This document shows positions 1-12,049 of a stretch of 64,000 nucleotides of DNA, piece by piece. Under the pieces are notes generated by a model. It searched no databases. It saw nothing but the letters and a program-made list of their open reading frames with translations, and had not been told where the DNA came from. Each line of letters begins with the position of its first letter. Position 1 is the stretch's first letter. The stretch comes from Pyrus communis (Eukaryota > Streptophyta > Magnoliopsida > Rosales > Rosaceae). Position numbers and translations under genes: made by a program. The stretch covers positions 811,001 through 875,000 of the forward strand of contig NC_084817.1 of assembly GCF_963583255.1 (NCBI RefSeq), written 5' to 3'.

Positions 1-312
1 TGGATATCGTTCAGCTATTTTGGCAATGGACGGTGATGAGTTACCACCATTTTCTATTTTGTTCTGGCTATCAACAAGTCTTCGGTTGACGTCACTGCAT
101 ATTTAATTTAATTGAAACTGGAACAAACCAGATTCGATCCGAAAAATATACCAATCGTCTGAATGTATACAAATAAAAATACAGACATATATATCATTTA
201 AAAATTAATTGATGCATGGCACGGAAAAAATTAGTGCTTGTTTGAATTGGGGTCGTCCCTTCGGCTCCAGCTGGGGTAGGCCTTCAGCAAACTCATCCTC
301 CATGTCCTAAAT
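1..312. repeat. Direct repeat, copy 1 of a ~300 bp duplicated block
   Basis: This block is repeated at about 4832-5108 with only scattered substitutions and small indels. It may extend left beyond the window. Landmarks shared by both copies are a run ending in GGTTGACGTC, a stretch around CATTTAAAAATTAATTGATG, and a CAGCTGGGGTAGGCC stretch. The minus strand carries a 33-codon ORF (205-303) that is intact in both copies. I do not recognise its product and it may be fortuitous. Confidence 0.85.
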
Positions 313-2460
313 ATCCACATTCTGAAAACCCTCCAGCTATGTTTTATAATTGTTCCCACAAACTATTATTCATAATCACTAACAGAGAGCACATATTTTG
401 TCTGTATGTGAACAATTTCTCTTAATAATTGCGTTTTTTTTTCTATACTATTATATTAAGAGAAATATCCTTGTCAACTTTTTTCCCATTTTTTTTCCTA
501 TTTTGTCTTCTTTATGTAAATATTGTGTATCAAAAGTGAGGATAAAATTGAAAAAATAAGTATATAATTGTTATTTTGTCAAAAGATATAAAAGACAATG
601 CCTCTTTTCTTAATAGAATAGAATAGATATAGATTTGCACCAATAATATAGTGTGAGTGATTAGCTATCCATGTGAGTGAGTGAATTTTAGTCTTAACCA
701 TTCATGTGAGTGAGTGTTTTTTAGAACATCTCCAAATAAGATGTCAAAATATCCAAATCAGTAATAACGATAACAAAATACAGCATTAATGTTTTCCAAT
801 CAAGAAGTCAAATCTGATGTGGCATGACATGGAATGACATATCTCCCCCCTTGCTGCCAAATTTGACAACACCTTCAGATTTTTTAATTAATTATTAAAT
901 GCTTTTTATTAGTTTGTTATTGGTTTAAAGTATTATCCTTTTGTTTCTTTTCATTCCCAATGCAAAGAAAATACATATGAGTTTTTATTTTGTGTTTAAA
1001 ATTTGACATATCGGTTGGGTGCCAAGATCAGCGAATGAAGCGGCAAATTTCGTCGCAACCTATGTGGGTACGGAGATGAGCGAGGAATGTAGGATGGACA
1101 GACCACCATCTTTGTTGGTTAGAATCTTAAACAAGGATGGATTGCCATGTCCTCCTTAAGTGGTTTTTTGGAGTGGGGAATGACGCTTGGTTTGTTGTAT
1201 TGGCGTCTACTTGTATTTGCCACTCCTTTTTATTTTATTAATCCTGTTAGCCTTGTCTGGCTTTCCTGATGTACTTCGGTTGTGTTATGGAATGTACTAG
1301 AAATTTGTACCCATATGATGCTGCGGGATTGAAAATCATATGAGATATTTTGCTATACCTTATCATGAACGGAACAAATTTAGATACCAAAAGAAAAATT
1401 AAAAATCTATTTTTTCAAAGTGCAAAGAAGAGAAATTGTTTATTAAAAAAGTTGGACCAATGATCAATATTGAGAGTATATCAGTCAAACATCATTAGCT
1501 TTTTCAATGGTTATATGCCATGAATGTAATTGGATACCGACCTGCTCCTAGCTTGAGGTGCTTTCAAGGGAAAATTGACCTTTTTGTTTTGCTCTCTTGG
1601 ACAGTTGTGGATACAACTGCAAAAGATAATAAAGATAGACTAGATAGTTAGCCAATGAAAAAAAAAAGCAGAATAAGTTCAAATTTGAGTTTTGGGAGAA
1701 AGTGGAAAGAGAAAGAGAGGTGAAGTCACCTTATAACCGGAGATCGAATGTAATTTTTTCCTATTATTGAGGTGGTAATTCGACATGAGTCGGCAGAGAT
1801 GGGGTTTGATATGTCAGAACAAAGACACATGTATGTACATCACAGACACTGAGCCAGCTAATTATCTGGAGGAAGAGGCATATATAAGACATGCATTAAC
1901 ACTGATTTAACACAAGTAAGTATTCACGGGCCTCTCCTTTGGTATCGATTTGTATCCCCTTGCCGTAATATATACTAACAGAGAGCATGCACTTTGTGTG
2001 TATGAACAATTTTTCTTAATAAGTGTATTTTTTTTAATATTACATAATTACTCTTTATCCTCCTTATATAAATATTATGTATCAAAAGTAAAGGTAAAAT
2101 TAGAAAAATAAGTATATGATTGTCATTTTCTCAAAAAAAGGGTAAAATAGAAAATATAGGGATATGATTGTCTTTTGAGATTGTTTTACCCTCCTTATGT
2201 AAATATCATGTATCAAAAGTAAGGGTAAAATTGAAAAAATAAGTATATCATTGTCATTTTCTTAAAAAAAAAAAAAGAAGGTAAAATAGGAAAAATAGGA
2301 ATATGATTGTCATTTTGTCAAAAGGTACAAAATTACTATTTTGCCCTCCTTTTTGTCAATAGTGTGTATCAAAAGTAATGGCAAAATAGGAAAAAAAAGT
2401 TGACAAGGAGAGTTTCCTTAATAGTATAGATAGATAACAAATGGGCCAAAGGAAGAGACG
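313..2460. mobile_element. ~2.15 kb insertion (composite repeat) splitting duplicated copy 1
   Basis: In the second copy, the sequence before position 313 runs directly into the sequence found after 2460, separated by about 2 bases. The stretch between is therefore extra in copy 1 or deleted from copy 2. Near its ends are inverted repeats at about 446-490 and 2394-2436, sharing CTATACTATTA...CTTGTCAACTTTTTT. Inside are several diverged copies of a motif containing TGTATCAAAAGTAAGGG (about 520, 2080, 2205 and 2360). There is no ORF of note. The element class is unknown; a Helitron-like or non-autonomous composite element is possible. Confidence 0.55.
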
Positions 2461-4820
2461 CATTAAAAGGTTAGCTTCAACTTCCCTTAGACTGTTTTAC
2501 AAAACGAGAAATGACTCTCTTGTAAAATGACATCTAAGACCAAAGAAAAGAAAAACCCCTGCTCTCTAGGTTGGCAAGTTTGTTATTCTCCATCTTCTGG
2601 AACAACCCACCTCTCAAAATCTTCAAAAAAATAAAATCCCCAGTACCTTTGACCATTTTAAATTGATTTGTTTCTTTTTGTTGTCAGTACCAGCAAACAA
2701 CCTTGAAAACAAGAATAAAAACTTGTCTGTCCACAATCCACATACCGATTGTTGTGAGAGGCGCATATGAAGTGGAACACAATGTTGCCGGGGCGGGTGC
2801 CCCTCCACATCAAATAATAAATGAAAATAAAAAGCAAGCCAAGCTGATCACTCAAAACAACATTATTGTGTGTGAAGCGTGACAGACCACTTATTGTCAT
2901 TAGCTTACATTCTCTAGTGCGTGTATGTGTCTGTCCTTCTGGCGGAGTAATATGTTTTTGTCCTATTTTCTATCCCCTACCCTTCCCCTTCTGGTCGCAT
3001 TGGATGGATCTTTGGCCGGATAGCCACGTGGTTGATGGGTGCATATTTTCATATATTATTATTATATATTTTGATTCGGATTGACTCAAATTTATTATAA
3101 TTAACAAAATATAATATCGTTTAGGTTTGATCTTCGTCAAAAACGAATTTAAATCACATTATTATTAACCTATTATGAGGTTAAATTCATCCCCTCCCTT
3201 TTATAGATAATATCAATTATTCAAAAAAAAAAAAAAAAAAAAGAAGAAAATGTTGTAGAATGAGACTTACAGTTCGATTTTTCAGTAATCCTATTATAAA
3301 TGGTCTAGATACGTATCAAGATTGATATGATTCAACTCAATATAACATATTATCTATTTTCTATATTATTTGTTTTATTTTTTTGTTGAATTCTATATAT
3401 TATTTGTTAGGTATTATACTTTGTAAGTAACGTCATTAGAACTATCGGATTGTCTAATGAATAATAGACAAATACAATAATGTTATTTAAAAAAAAATTT
3501 AATTCTTAAATTAAATCCGATAATGATCTAATTTAATTTGGATCAAATATAGATTGACAAGTCAAATATGATCATTTGAATAGATCCAATACATCCTAGT
3601 CATGATCTACAAAAGGGATCCCGGCGTGCGGACATCATTACAAATGTACTAAAAAAATGCAATTCTTATAAAGAAAATGCAGAGAGCACAAACTGTGTGT
3701 GTGAACAACCGTCTACCTTCTCTCATGTTCTCCTCAAGTGCAACCGTTTCAGTTTATTCAAACTATCTAAAAAACATTATGATTTCACTTACCTGTATGA
3801 AAAATGATTGTAAAATAATTTCTCTTAATAAGTACATATTTTATTTTAATATTACATAATTACTGTTTTGAGGAAGAGAATAAAGCTGCTTTGAACCGTC
3901 CGGAAGCTCCCAAATATCTATTGGCAAATTCATTTCCCATGGTCCTATCTTTACTTTGTTTGTACAAAAATTTCTTAATCATTTCTTTTTGAAGAAATGG
4001 GAGTCGGTATTTTTCACAACCAAAATTTGTGATATATAAAACCATTGCATCCACACGCGTGTATCCAACCAGGTTAGAAGGAATTAAACCTTATGAAAAC
4101 TAATGAAAAGGGTTTGAAAACTTTGAATTTTAATGATAAGGACAAAATAAAGGATAAAGTGAATAATATCAGGATTGATTGTTTAGTGTAAAAATATAAT
4201 TTTTCGTTAAAGTGAACAGTACCAGAGATTTTTCGTAAAAATGATTTTTATGAAAAAAGGTACAATTGTTTCCTATGCATGATTGATAGTCGCTTATATA
4301 TGTAAAAATGGTTTTTTATAAGAAAAAAGGTACAATTATTTCCCATGCATGATTCACGATCAACTCGCACTTTAAAGCAAAGAAACCTTTTGTGTAGACT
4401 TGGCATTTTAGATTCGATCCGTTAACTCAATCCAACCCGTTCCATTAATATTAGTATTTGGATGGATGTTTAACGGGTCGGGTCACTTTGGGTCAACTTG
4501 TTAGACCCGTTAACACTTGTTAGTTGAGGATGTTTTAGTAATTTTAGTAAAGTCTTAACAACAAAAAATAATAATAATAATAATTGTTAACGGGTGAAAC
4601 GAATAATCCGTTAGCTTAACGAGTCAGATTCGAATGACCCATTAACTTAATAGGTCGGGTTAAACCTAACCCGTTTACAGGTTTATTTTTGTGAATTACA
4701 CAAAGGAAAAAAGAAAAAAAAAAAAAAAAGAAGTAGAAACCTTACTTGGGCGTGCAATTGGTATTTTATGTTCAATAATTTTCTTTTGAGACTTGGATAC
4801 TGACCCCTCATCAATTGCAT
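2461..4820. other. Gene-free AT-rich spacer
   Basis: 2461-2512 and about 2795-2860 are short collinear matches to 5111-5160 and 7613-7675. About 3675-3870 resembles the motifs at 380 and 1975 (AGAGAGCAC followed by CTCTTAATAAG). About 4415-4690 is a low-copy repeat rich in ACCCGTTAAC/GGGTCGGGT motifs. The longest ORFs here are under 82 codons and show no family features. No gene is supported. Confidence 0.6.
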
Positions 4821-4831
4821 AATAGCTCCAG

Positions 4832-5108
4832 CTATTTTGGCAATGCATGATGATGAGCCACCGCCATTTTCAAGAAGTCTTCGGTTGACGTCTGCATATT
4901 AATTTAACTGAAACTGGAACAAATCAGATTCGATCTGAAAAATATACCAATGGTCTGAATGTATACATATAAAAATACAGACATATATATCATTTAAAAA
5001 TTAATTGATGCATGGCACCGAAAAAATTGGCGCTTGTTTGAATTGGGGTCGTCCCTTCGCCTCCAGCTGGGGTAGGCCTTCAGCAAACTCATCCTCCATG
5101 TCCTAAAT
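4832..5108. repeat. Direct repeat, copy 2 of the ~300 bp block
   Basis: This is the second copy of the block at 1-312, offset about 4.8 kb. The minus-strand 33-codon ORF is kept here at 5001-5099 with four differences, two of them silent. The flanking sequence continues into the segment found after the insertion in copy 1. Confidence 0.85.
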
Positions 5109-5157
5109 TCCATTAAAAAGTTAGCTTCAACTTCCCTTAGACTGTTCTACAAAACGA

Positions 5158-5330
5158 GAAAATTTTCATTGTGATCAGAACACGAAAGGTATATCACGTG
5201 TTTTTACATAAGCAGTGGAATATTTTACTTTTTAAGTTATTAACTTTTTAATACACATATCTCACCATTTGTATAGTGACACGTGATGTACCATCCCGTA
5301 TACCGCTCACATTGAAAAATCTCTTATACA
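5158..5330. mobile_element. MITE, family A copy 1 (~170 bp)
   Basis: The ends are inverted: left GAGAAAATTTTCATTGTGATC, right (reverse complement) AAGAGATTTTTCAATGTGAGC. The interior contains the family marker AAGTTATTAACTTTTTAATAC and a CACGTG-containing stretch near each end. It lies just after the collinear match 5111-5160. Related copies are at 45243, 45611 and 58853. Confidence 0.7.
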
Positions 5331-7734
5331 AAGCCTCTATATATATATATATATATATAATTGTTGAACTACCGCAATAATTTTGAAAGAATTAGATACT
5401 ATTCCCCAGAAAATATCTTACAAGAAAGCAACTGCATGCTCAGATTCATTAGTTTTTTGTTGATCATTTTACTCATAAAAGCAATGGGTTTTTTTTAGGT
5501 AAAATGGTTTTTGAGATTGACATAACTCCTATTTAATTTCCGACATTAGAAATTGAGAGAAATGGTCCTTAAGTTTATCCATCGTAAAATTTTTTGGTCA
5601 TTCTATGAGAAATCTGTTAATATCCTCGTGAAGTAGAAGGATTAGTTTGACAAAAGGGTGATATTGTCCACACATCCCTCTCAATTTTCGATCGTTAGAT
5701 CAAATAAACTGAAGAAAATTAAAGGACAATAATTAATAAGGGTTGTGTAGGAGGTAAAAATGTATGTGTGGATAGCACCACTCTTAGCAAAAATACCCTT
5801 AAAAATGTAGTAATGTGGTTGTTCACATGATAATTTAACGAGAATATTGACAGATTTATAACGAAATAACCAAAATGATTTACAGTGGACAAACTCAATG
5901 ACCACTTTTAACGATTTTCATTATCAGATACCAAAGTGAGAAGTTATGCCAATATCCAAGACCATTTTGACTAAAAAAAGGTAAACTCAATTAAAATGAT
6001 TAAGACCATTAATCACCATCTGAGCCATTAGCCACCTTAGGCCGAAACAGTTGAAGGTAGTACAAAGCTGTCATTGGCTGGTCGTGTTTAGGTTTTAAAA
6101 TCCTTCCGACTTATTGCCATGGTGTCAACCTCAGTCAAGGCAACCATTATTCAACGCCGGAGACGGGAGAAAACGAGAAACTTCGGGTTTTAAGTGTCGA
6201 ATAAATTAATCGATCGATTTATTAATTTAAATTATCCTTTTAATTAAGCATCCCTACTTTGATTCCCTGAATAATTTTGTCATATTTCCTTAAGCATTTC
6301 CGCTCGTTGACTCTAATTTGATGTTAAAAGGGTTGCAGAATTAATAATGTTTGTTTAGGGAAAGTTGAGTTCCTGCGTTCATCACGGCAACTTCAAATAC
6401 AAAATGCCTACATATCAACACGAAAAATCCTAGTAACCTTCTTATTTCTCTTCCTCATCTTACATTGATTTTCGATAATCTAAGTTGTCTATCTTCTAAG
6501 TAGTCTTTTAAAGATCGTCTAGGCAAAAAATTAACTAAATCTGAAATATCCATCCACATAGTATTCATTAAATACATAAACCACGTTTCTCAATTCAACA
6601 CTAAATTCATCAACAACGTCAAAAGGTTCAAAAGGGAAGATTTCATTGTAGTAACTTAAAAACTAAAACTGGAGAATGGATTGTTTATACGACTCCATGC
6701 ATTGTAACAATCTTTCAAACTAATAACACATTGTTATATAAAAAAAATTAAATACACAAACAATACATTATTAATTTGAAATACGATCAAAATTACTTCC
6801 AGTAAGCCTCTCTCCTCTAAAACTGGCGTATACAATAATGCTATGGCATGGTTTGAAACTTTGACATGCTTTAACGTCTCTGTTGTCTAAAGCAGTATCA
6901 ATAAATGATTCACTAGTGGTGGATGCTGCCAAGTGCTAACTGCCAAATCCCCATATCACGGTGGTCCAATTAACAGCAAATTTATCCAACTCCCCATACG
7001 GTGGTCGTCCAGTTAACAGGAGATTTTTAGTGCCCTCGAAACATAAATACATACACCGTATGATGTTATACAAATAGAGCAGACACTTGAAAAAAACAAG
7101 ATTTTTTTGCCTTATATAATAATATATGTCGTATTGTTCCATGTTTCAAGCACATTGAAATTTTTTTTCCGTCCATGTCCAATTGCCCATATCGAGGAGA
7201 TTAAGGTCCACAACATTAATTTCATAAAAAAGCAGTCCTCATTTTGTCTCCAAATTTGTTAGAGATACGCTACCACAAGATTCAAAGTTCGTTTGGATAT
7301 GCTTTTAAAATAACTAAAAGCGTTTTTGGTAAAAATATTTTTGTAACAAATTCTTAGTAAAAATGCAAGTAAATTCTGAAAAAGCACTTAAAGTGCTTTT
7401 GGAAAAAAAAAACATTTTCTTTAAAAACGCTTTCAGTCATTTTAAAAGTATATCCAAACAAACCCTCAATCAATTCAAATACCAGCTTCCGTATGCATTT
7501 TTGGTAAGCAAGCATTTTTGGTAAACATATTCTCTCAGCTGATTAATCAAACGCGCTTTATAGCAATGTCAACATTTGCTGCGTATGCATTTTTGGTAAG
7601 CAAGCATTGACGTGGATGCCCCTCGACATCAAATAATAATGAAATGAAAAAGCAAGCCAAGTTGATCACTCAAAAATTGCATTCTTTAAGACATACTACG
7701 TAATGACACATGAATAATGATAGAAAGTAAAATA
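5331..7734. other. Gene-free spacer upstream of copy-2 remnants
   Basis: This stretch contains a (TA)n run at about 5338-5359 and two imperfect copies of a ~37 bp unit at about 6947-7026. A foldback MITE lies at 7287-7465. A 25-base repeat beginning TATGCATTTTTGG occurs twice, at about 7491 and 7584. No ORF has family features. The segment at 7613-7675 matches 2795-2860. Confidence 0.6.
7287..7465. mobile_element. Foldback MITE of the GTTTGGATATGCTTTTAAAA type
   Basis: The terminal inverted repeats are about 40 bp. The left end reads GTTCGTTTGGATATGCTTTT and the right end is its inverse, ending in ATATCCAAACAAAC. The internal sequence is a chain of AAAGCG/CGCTTT motifs. The same type occurs at 54063-54297 in the invertase intron, and a diverged relative lies near 16855-17050. 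Confidence 0.65.
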
Positions 7735-9370
7735 TCATATATCAATCTCTAGGCTACGTTTAGCAAGGGAACGAAGGAACCTGGTGAGTGCCTTTTCAGC
7801 ACTCACTCTCGCTGCACCAATCCTTCCCGTATTTTCCTCCAAATCAACCTTCTGTTCCAATCTAGAATGCACACTTCGGACAAGTTTCCTTAGTTCCTGT
7901 CAAGTGAAGCTAGCATTAGCAACACAGAGCAAGAAACAGAACACTATGCACCCTTACGATAAGCGAACAATTGGCATGAGTGTTAATCAACTGACTCAAG
8001 TGAATATAAACTGGTGGTTCAAGTGAATCCAACTCCATAACCAGCCCTCGCAAAGGACTTTTATCGGGAAATCAACAGTGTCACTTAGTCAGACCATCCC
8101 ACTCCATTAAGGATGTGGCAGAAAAACAAAAGTACAAGTGACCGAACCTTTTACACTTAGGAAGCATGTTATGACTGTTTAAACACATTATTTGACATTG
8201 ATGTTGAGATGGCATTCAATTTACCTGACGGTCAAAATCAACATTCGAAATTGAATAAACTTCATTGGTGATCTTAATGTCCTTACTGATCAGACCATCA
8301 AACCATCTGGTCGCTTCATCAATGTGAGAACCCTGCATTCGATGCTCAAGTAATCAGATGAAATATGTCCATAAACAACTTACCAAATTTCAGTAATCTT
8401 TCTTGCACAATTTCAAACAAAGAAATGTAACGTACCTCTTCTTCCAACTCACAATCAGTTTCTTCCGCTTCTTCTTCATCGGCAACATCATCAACCCCCA
8501 ATGTCTCCGGACCTGATAAAGCTTGCAGCTTACTTTCATCGCTATCTTTCGTAGCCTGAATCAAAGCATCCATCAAGTCGGCCTCCACATCCCGCAGCAG
8601 TTTCCCTTAACACGAATTGAAAATATCTTTGTAAGATAAGATCACAAATTCACAATCCATACACAAATGTAAGATATGATTGAATTAAACAGATTCCAAC
8701 CAGGGTACAAAGTTGTTGCATCACATACCAATATAATTGAACTGCCTTCGCTTCCCTTCTCGAACATCAGGTCCTAGTTTCTGCGGCATTAACACAAACA
8801 CCTTAGCTGCAACAGCTGAAATAAGCAGCTAACACTGATTTGAACAGAAAAGAATAAACTAACCAAGCACCTTCACTAGAATCACAGCATCCAACACGTC
8901 TTGGTCCAGAGAAGCCACTCTGCATCCCCATCAAATTAAAATCCATAACTCGAAATAACTAAATGTACAGGGACTTTTTTCAAAATTTGAAGTTTAAGAG
9001 GGGTGAACCTGACAATGCGTTTGATTTGAGGGCTGGAGAAGGAGGCGAGGTCCATAGCCCAACGGACGGCGCGTCGGGCGTGGCGCTTCAACTCGTTGCG
9101 GCTCTTGTACGTGACTGCATCCGAATCCGAATCTGAACCCGAACTGGCGGTGTTGGCGTCTTGGTAATCGGACGGTCTGAGCCCGCGTAATAGTTTATGG
9201 ACGCCGCGAGTGGCCAGGTGGACGGTGGTCAAAGACGGACGACGGGAGTTGATTCTCGTGGTGACCGGAAGTAAGGGGGAGAAGATAAGGTGGTGGAAGG
9301 CGGCGTTTGAGCAGCAATGCTGCTGCCACATCGGCCATTGCCTCAGAAGCCGTCCCGCGTGAGCAGCCAT
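7735..9370 (-). CDS. DarP/YjgA-like (DUF615) ribosome-associated protein, predicted 300 aa
   Basis: Six coding exons rebuilt on the minus strand: 9009-9370, 8871-8919, 8729-8780, 8436-8605, 8225-8332 and 7735-7896. All junctions are GT-AG and the frame closes exactly (903 nt). The core resembles bacterial YjgA/DarP, which binds immature 50S ribosomal subunits: an N-terminal SRNELKRHARR stretch (about residue 90), then LVKKLGPDVREGKRRQFNYI (about residues 133-152), then a C-terminal basic helix with RFLRSLAKR. Plant members add an N-terminal extension rich in Arg and Ser. Here the first ~80 residues look like an organelle transit peptide, so I infer a plastid or mitochondrial ribosome-assembly role. 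An acidic insert (EEEAEE) sits in the middle. The start ATG at 9370 is the first in frame. No TATA box is obvious. Confidence 0.82.
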
Positions 9371-9460
9371 CGCCTCTCTTTCCCTCTCGCTGGTGATTTG
9401 CTATACCAGCAACACATTTTATCTTCCTTGTCTTAAAAAAAAAAAAAAAAAAAAAAAAAG

Positions 9461-9853
9461 GTAAATTGTAGCAATTATTCTTCAAGTTTAATCAAATTTG
9501 AATAATATTTCATCAACTAAAAATCTATTACCATTGGACCCTCAATTCATCAAAACGTGTAGCTATAATTCTTTTCATCAACTTCGTGAGAATTTTGTGA
9601 AAATGAGTTACGTTGGAAGAATCATTACTACAATTGGTTTAAAGTTGATGAATAATTTCTCTAATTGGGTTAAAGTTGAGGAACTATTTGTTCAGTTAAA
9701 TTAAAATTGCGGGACCATTGGTAATGGATTTTTAATTGAAGAACTATAGTTGCACGTTTTGATGAGTTGATGAACCAATAGTAATTGATTTTCAATTGAT
9801 GGATCATCGTTTCAATTAAGCTAAAGTTGAAGAATTATTGTTATAATTTACTC
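9461..9853. mobile_element. Foldback element upstream of the DarP-like gene
   Basis: The left end (GTAAATTGTAGCAATTATTC) and the right end are imperfect inverted copies; the right end's reverse complement reads GAGTAAATTATAACAATAAT. The similarity runs deep into the element, with motifs such as CAACTAAAAATC...CATTGGACC and their inverse. It lies just upstream of the DarP-like start codon, next to a poly(A) run at 9434-9459. No transposase ORF is present. Confidence 0.6.
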
Positions 9854-10739
9854 AATAAATAAATAAGCTAAGGCCCAGGCCCATTATTAAAGACTTCAAA
9901 CGGCGTATAGTTGAATTGGGTCCCCTTCAGACTCAGCACATGTTATTTGGGCTGGTCTGTTTCACTTGACCACTTGTTTGGGAGTTGTTCCAGTATGACT
10001 ACAATGTTTTTTGACATCAAAAAGCATTTTGGATGTTCGAGATTTGTCGGTAGATGCTAACAACTTCATACGCATGTTCTCAAAATCTATGTTGAGGAAT
10101 CAAGTCAAACTTTATCGACAAATACCCAAACACTTTAGTTGCAGGTGGTCCAAATCTATCAACAGACGATTGAGGCTTGCTACCTAGATTTTCGTCAGGT
10201 AATGCTAGGTTTGGTTTCCTTACCATTATCCTTTATCAATGGTTGTCAACATGTTACAATGCACGCTATCGAAATTTCTCGAGAGACGCTGAGGCATGAT
10301 GTCGAGATTCAACGACAGTGCTCATGTGTTCTGTCGAGTATCGACGACTGTCAAGGCGTGTTACCGAGGTTTGTCGAGCATCACTTCCCAAGTTGCTACT
10401 TGTAAAGGATAAGTGTTTTACCTTAAAACTTTTAATGTTATATTTCAAAAGACGAAAAATTATCGAATACAATCCACATCTTCAAATTAGATCTTATATT
10501 TCGTTACAAGCTGAAGTGGAAGTGGAGGATATAATTTCCCCTAGCTGTTCAGGCTGTAAAAATGGCGCCTGCAGCTTACAATATGCACACGCGAACACAC
10601 TAGCTAGCACTTCGTCCAATCCGAACGACAGGCGCGTAGCGGGCTTTCCTAATTACACTAATTAACCATATAATTAGCTTAATTAGGTTTGCTTAATTAC
10701 AGAAGATCGGAATATGTTCAGAGTGAAATGTCTGTAAAT
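9854..10739. other. Spacer between DarP-like and DnaJ genes
   Basis: I see no gene. A loose series of CGACAG/GTCGAG motifs occurs at 10270-10380. ORFs of up to 115 codons on the plus strand show no recognisable domain and AT-biased composition at both ends. Confidence 0.5.
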
Positions 10740-11201
10740 CTACCAGCACTGGTCGGTTTCCCATCTCCGGCTAGTCATCGACGACATTGTTGTTGCGTAA
10801 GCGTAAGATGAAGCCACGCCCGTCCTCGGCCGTCCGATCATCATCTTGCGGTCGTAATCGGCGCGTTTTTGCGTGTCGGAGAGAGTGGAGTAAGCTTCGT
10901 GGACTTTCATGAACTCGTCCGCGGATGACTTCGCAACGTCCGGGTGCAAAACTCTCGCTAACTTGCGGTACGCCGACTTGATCTCCTGGCACGTGGCGCC
11001 GGCGTGAATCCCGAGCACGTCGTACAGTGAGGAGCTTGATCCAATGCGGGGTCGCGGCCTTTCGACCGTCGATGCGCACGAGGCGGAGACGCGGAGGGGC
11101 CGGTAGCTGACGGAGGAGGGAGGAGCGCGGGGGCTGTCGTTGCCGACGGAGAAAAGAGGAGAGGAGTGGCAAGTGAAAGATGAGGAGGATATGGAAGCCA
11201 T
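10740..11201 (-). CDS. Small chloroplast-type J-domain protein (DnaJ11-like), 153 aa
   Basis: Single-exon gene. Residues 1-50 are Ser/Pro/Arg rich, as in a chloroplast transit peptide. A compact J domain spans about residues 59-117. It begins SLYDVLG and contains the HPD tripeptide at residues 86-88, needed to stimulate Hsp70 ATPase, then EAYSTLSD and a YDR end. There is no G/F region, zinc finger or client-binding C-terminal domain, so it is a type III J protein. The length fits the plant DnaJ 11/chloroplastic group (~150-160 aa). I infer that it recruits stromal Hsp70. The tail ends in Trp. The first in-frame ATG was used. Confidence 0.9.
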   Translation of the reverse strand: MASISSSSFTCHSSPLFSVGNDSPRAPPSSVSYRPLRVSASCASTVERPRPRIGSSSSLYDVLGIHAGATCQEIKSAYRKLARVLHPDVAKSSADEFMKVHEAYSTLSDTQKRADYDRKMMIGRPRTGVASSYAYATTMSSMTSRRWETDQCW

Positions 11202-11280
11202 TTTTGAGATTGTTGTTGTTTGCTTCGAAATTTTGATTGGTATGAGTCGGATCTGTGGCCGAAGGAGTGGGAGATTGGGG

Positions 11281-11287
11281 ATTTATA
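11281..11287 (-). promoter_or_regulatory. TATA box of the DnaJ11-like gene
   Basis: The minus strand reads TATAAAT about 80 bp upstream of the start codon at 11201. This spacing suits a short 5' leader. Confidence 0.55.
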
Positions 11288-11309
11288 GAAAGTTGGGGAT
11301 AAGATGCAA

Positions 11310-11362
11310 ATCACGGTTAACCGTGGTTAAAATTCGCATCGTGGTTAACCGTGGTTAAAAGT
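11310..11362. promoter_or_regulatory. Duplicated palindromic GGTTAACC repeat upstream of DnaJ11-like
   Basis: Two near-identical ~28 bp copies lie side by side, each carrying GGTTAACCGTGGTTAAAA. Each copy is itself an inverted pair around GTTAAC. They begin about 25 bp upstream of the TATA box. The GGTTAA core is the shape of plant GT-element (trihelix) sites. A regulatory role is inferred from position. Confidence 0.4.
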
Positions 11363-11369
11363 TGGGGGT

Positions 11370-12049
11370 TGGGTTAACGAAATAGGAGGCCTTATCCATT
11401 TGGGAGAGTGTCTGACTCAGCGGGGCGTCGGTGTCCATTCCAATGTCCAAAATCTGACACGGCACATGGTATGGGCATTACCGTTAGATATACGGTTTAA
11501 CTGTGTTGGTTTGGGTTTGGGTTGGGTTTCACTCGGTTTTTGACTAGATTTTGTAGTGTGAGGTTGACAAATGGCAACCATTCGTTGGACCTACATGGAC
11601 GTTGATAGGTTAACCAATAATGGAGTGACACCTTTTCCATTTTTAATTTTGCGAAAATTCTAGTATTTGTATACCTCATAGTCGGGAGAAAATTTTTCGT
11701 AGACTGAATCATAGCGTGGTACGTCATAATATATTATATAAGTAGAGGGAAATTTTAATTTTTAAGTATCCTTCCAAACACATTATAAAATCTTTTTATA
11801 GATTAAGCACGTGGTGTATCACCGTGTGTTGCGGTAACATTAAAAAATCTCTCCATAGTATGGGTCTTGCGAATTAATAGTGAGAGGTGTGCTCAAAGAT
11901 TATAATCAAGAATTTAACAACTAAAATTGTTAGTGCGTGTTATATTATGCTCTATATTAGGTGAACTCGTTATTTTGTTACATATAGTTCTTACAACACA
12001 ATCGTTGTTCGTCTTAAAGTCAATCTTTTATTTAAGGGCGTGTTTGTTT
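11370..12049. other. Gene-free spacer with a degraded MITE half
   Basis: Around 11775-11860 one half of a family A MITE is recognisable (CACGTGGTGTATCACC, then TAAAAAATCTCTCC). I see nothing else. Confidence 0.4.

Noticed and set aside
10139..10665. 88- and 115-codon plus ORFs between DarP-like and DnaJ
   Set aside because: No domain, no splice support, AT-rich; not supported as genes.
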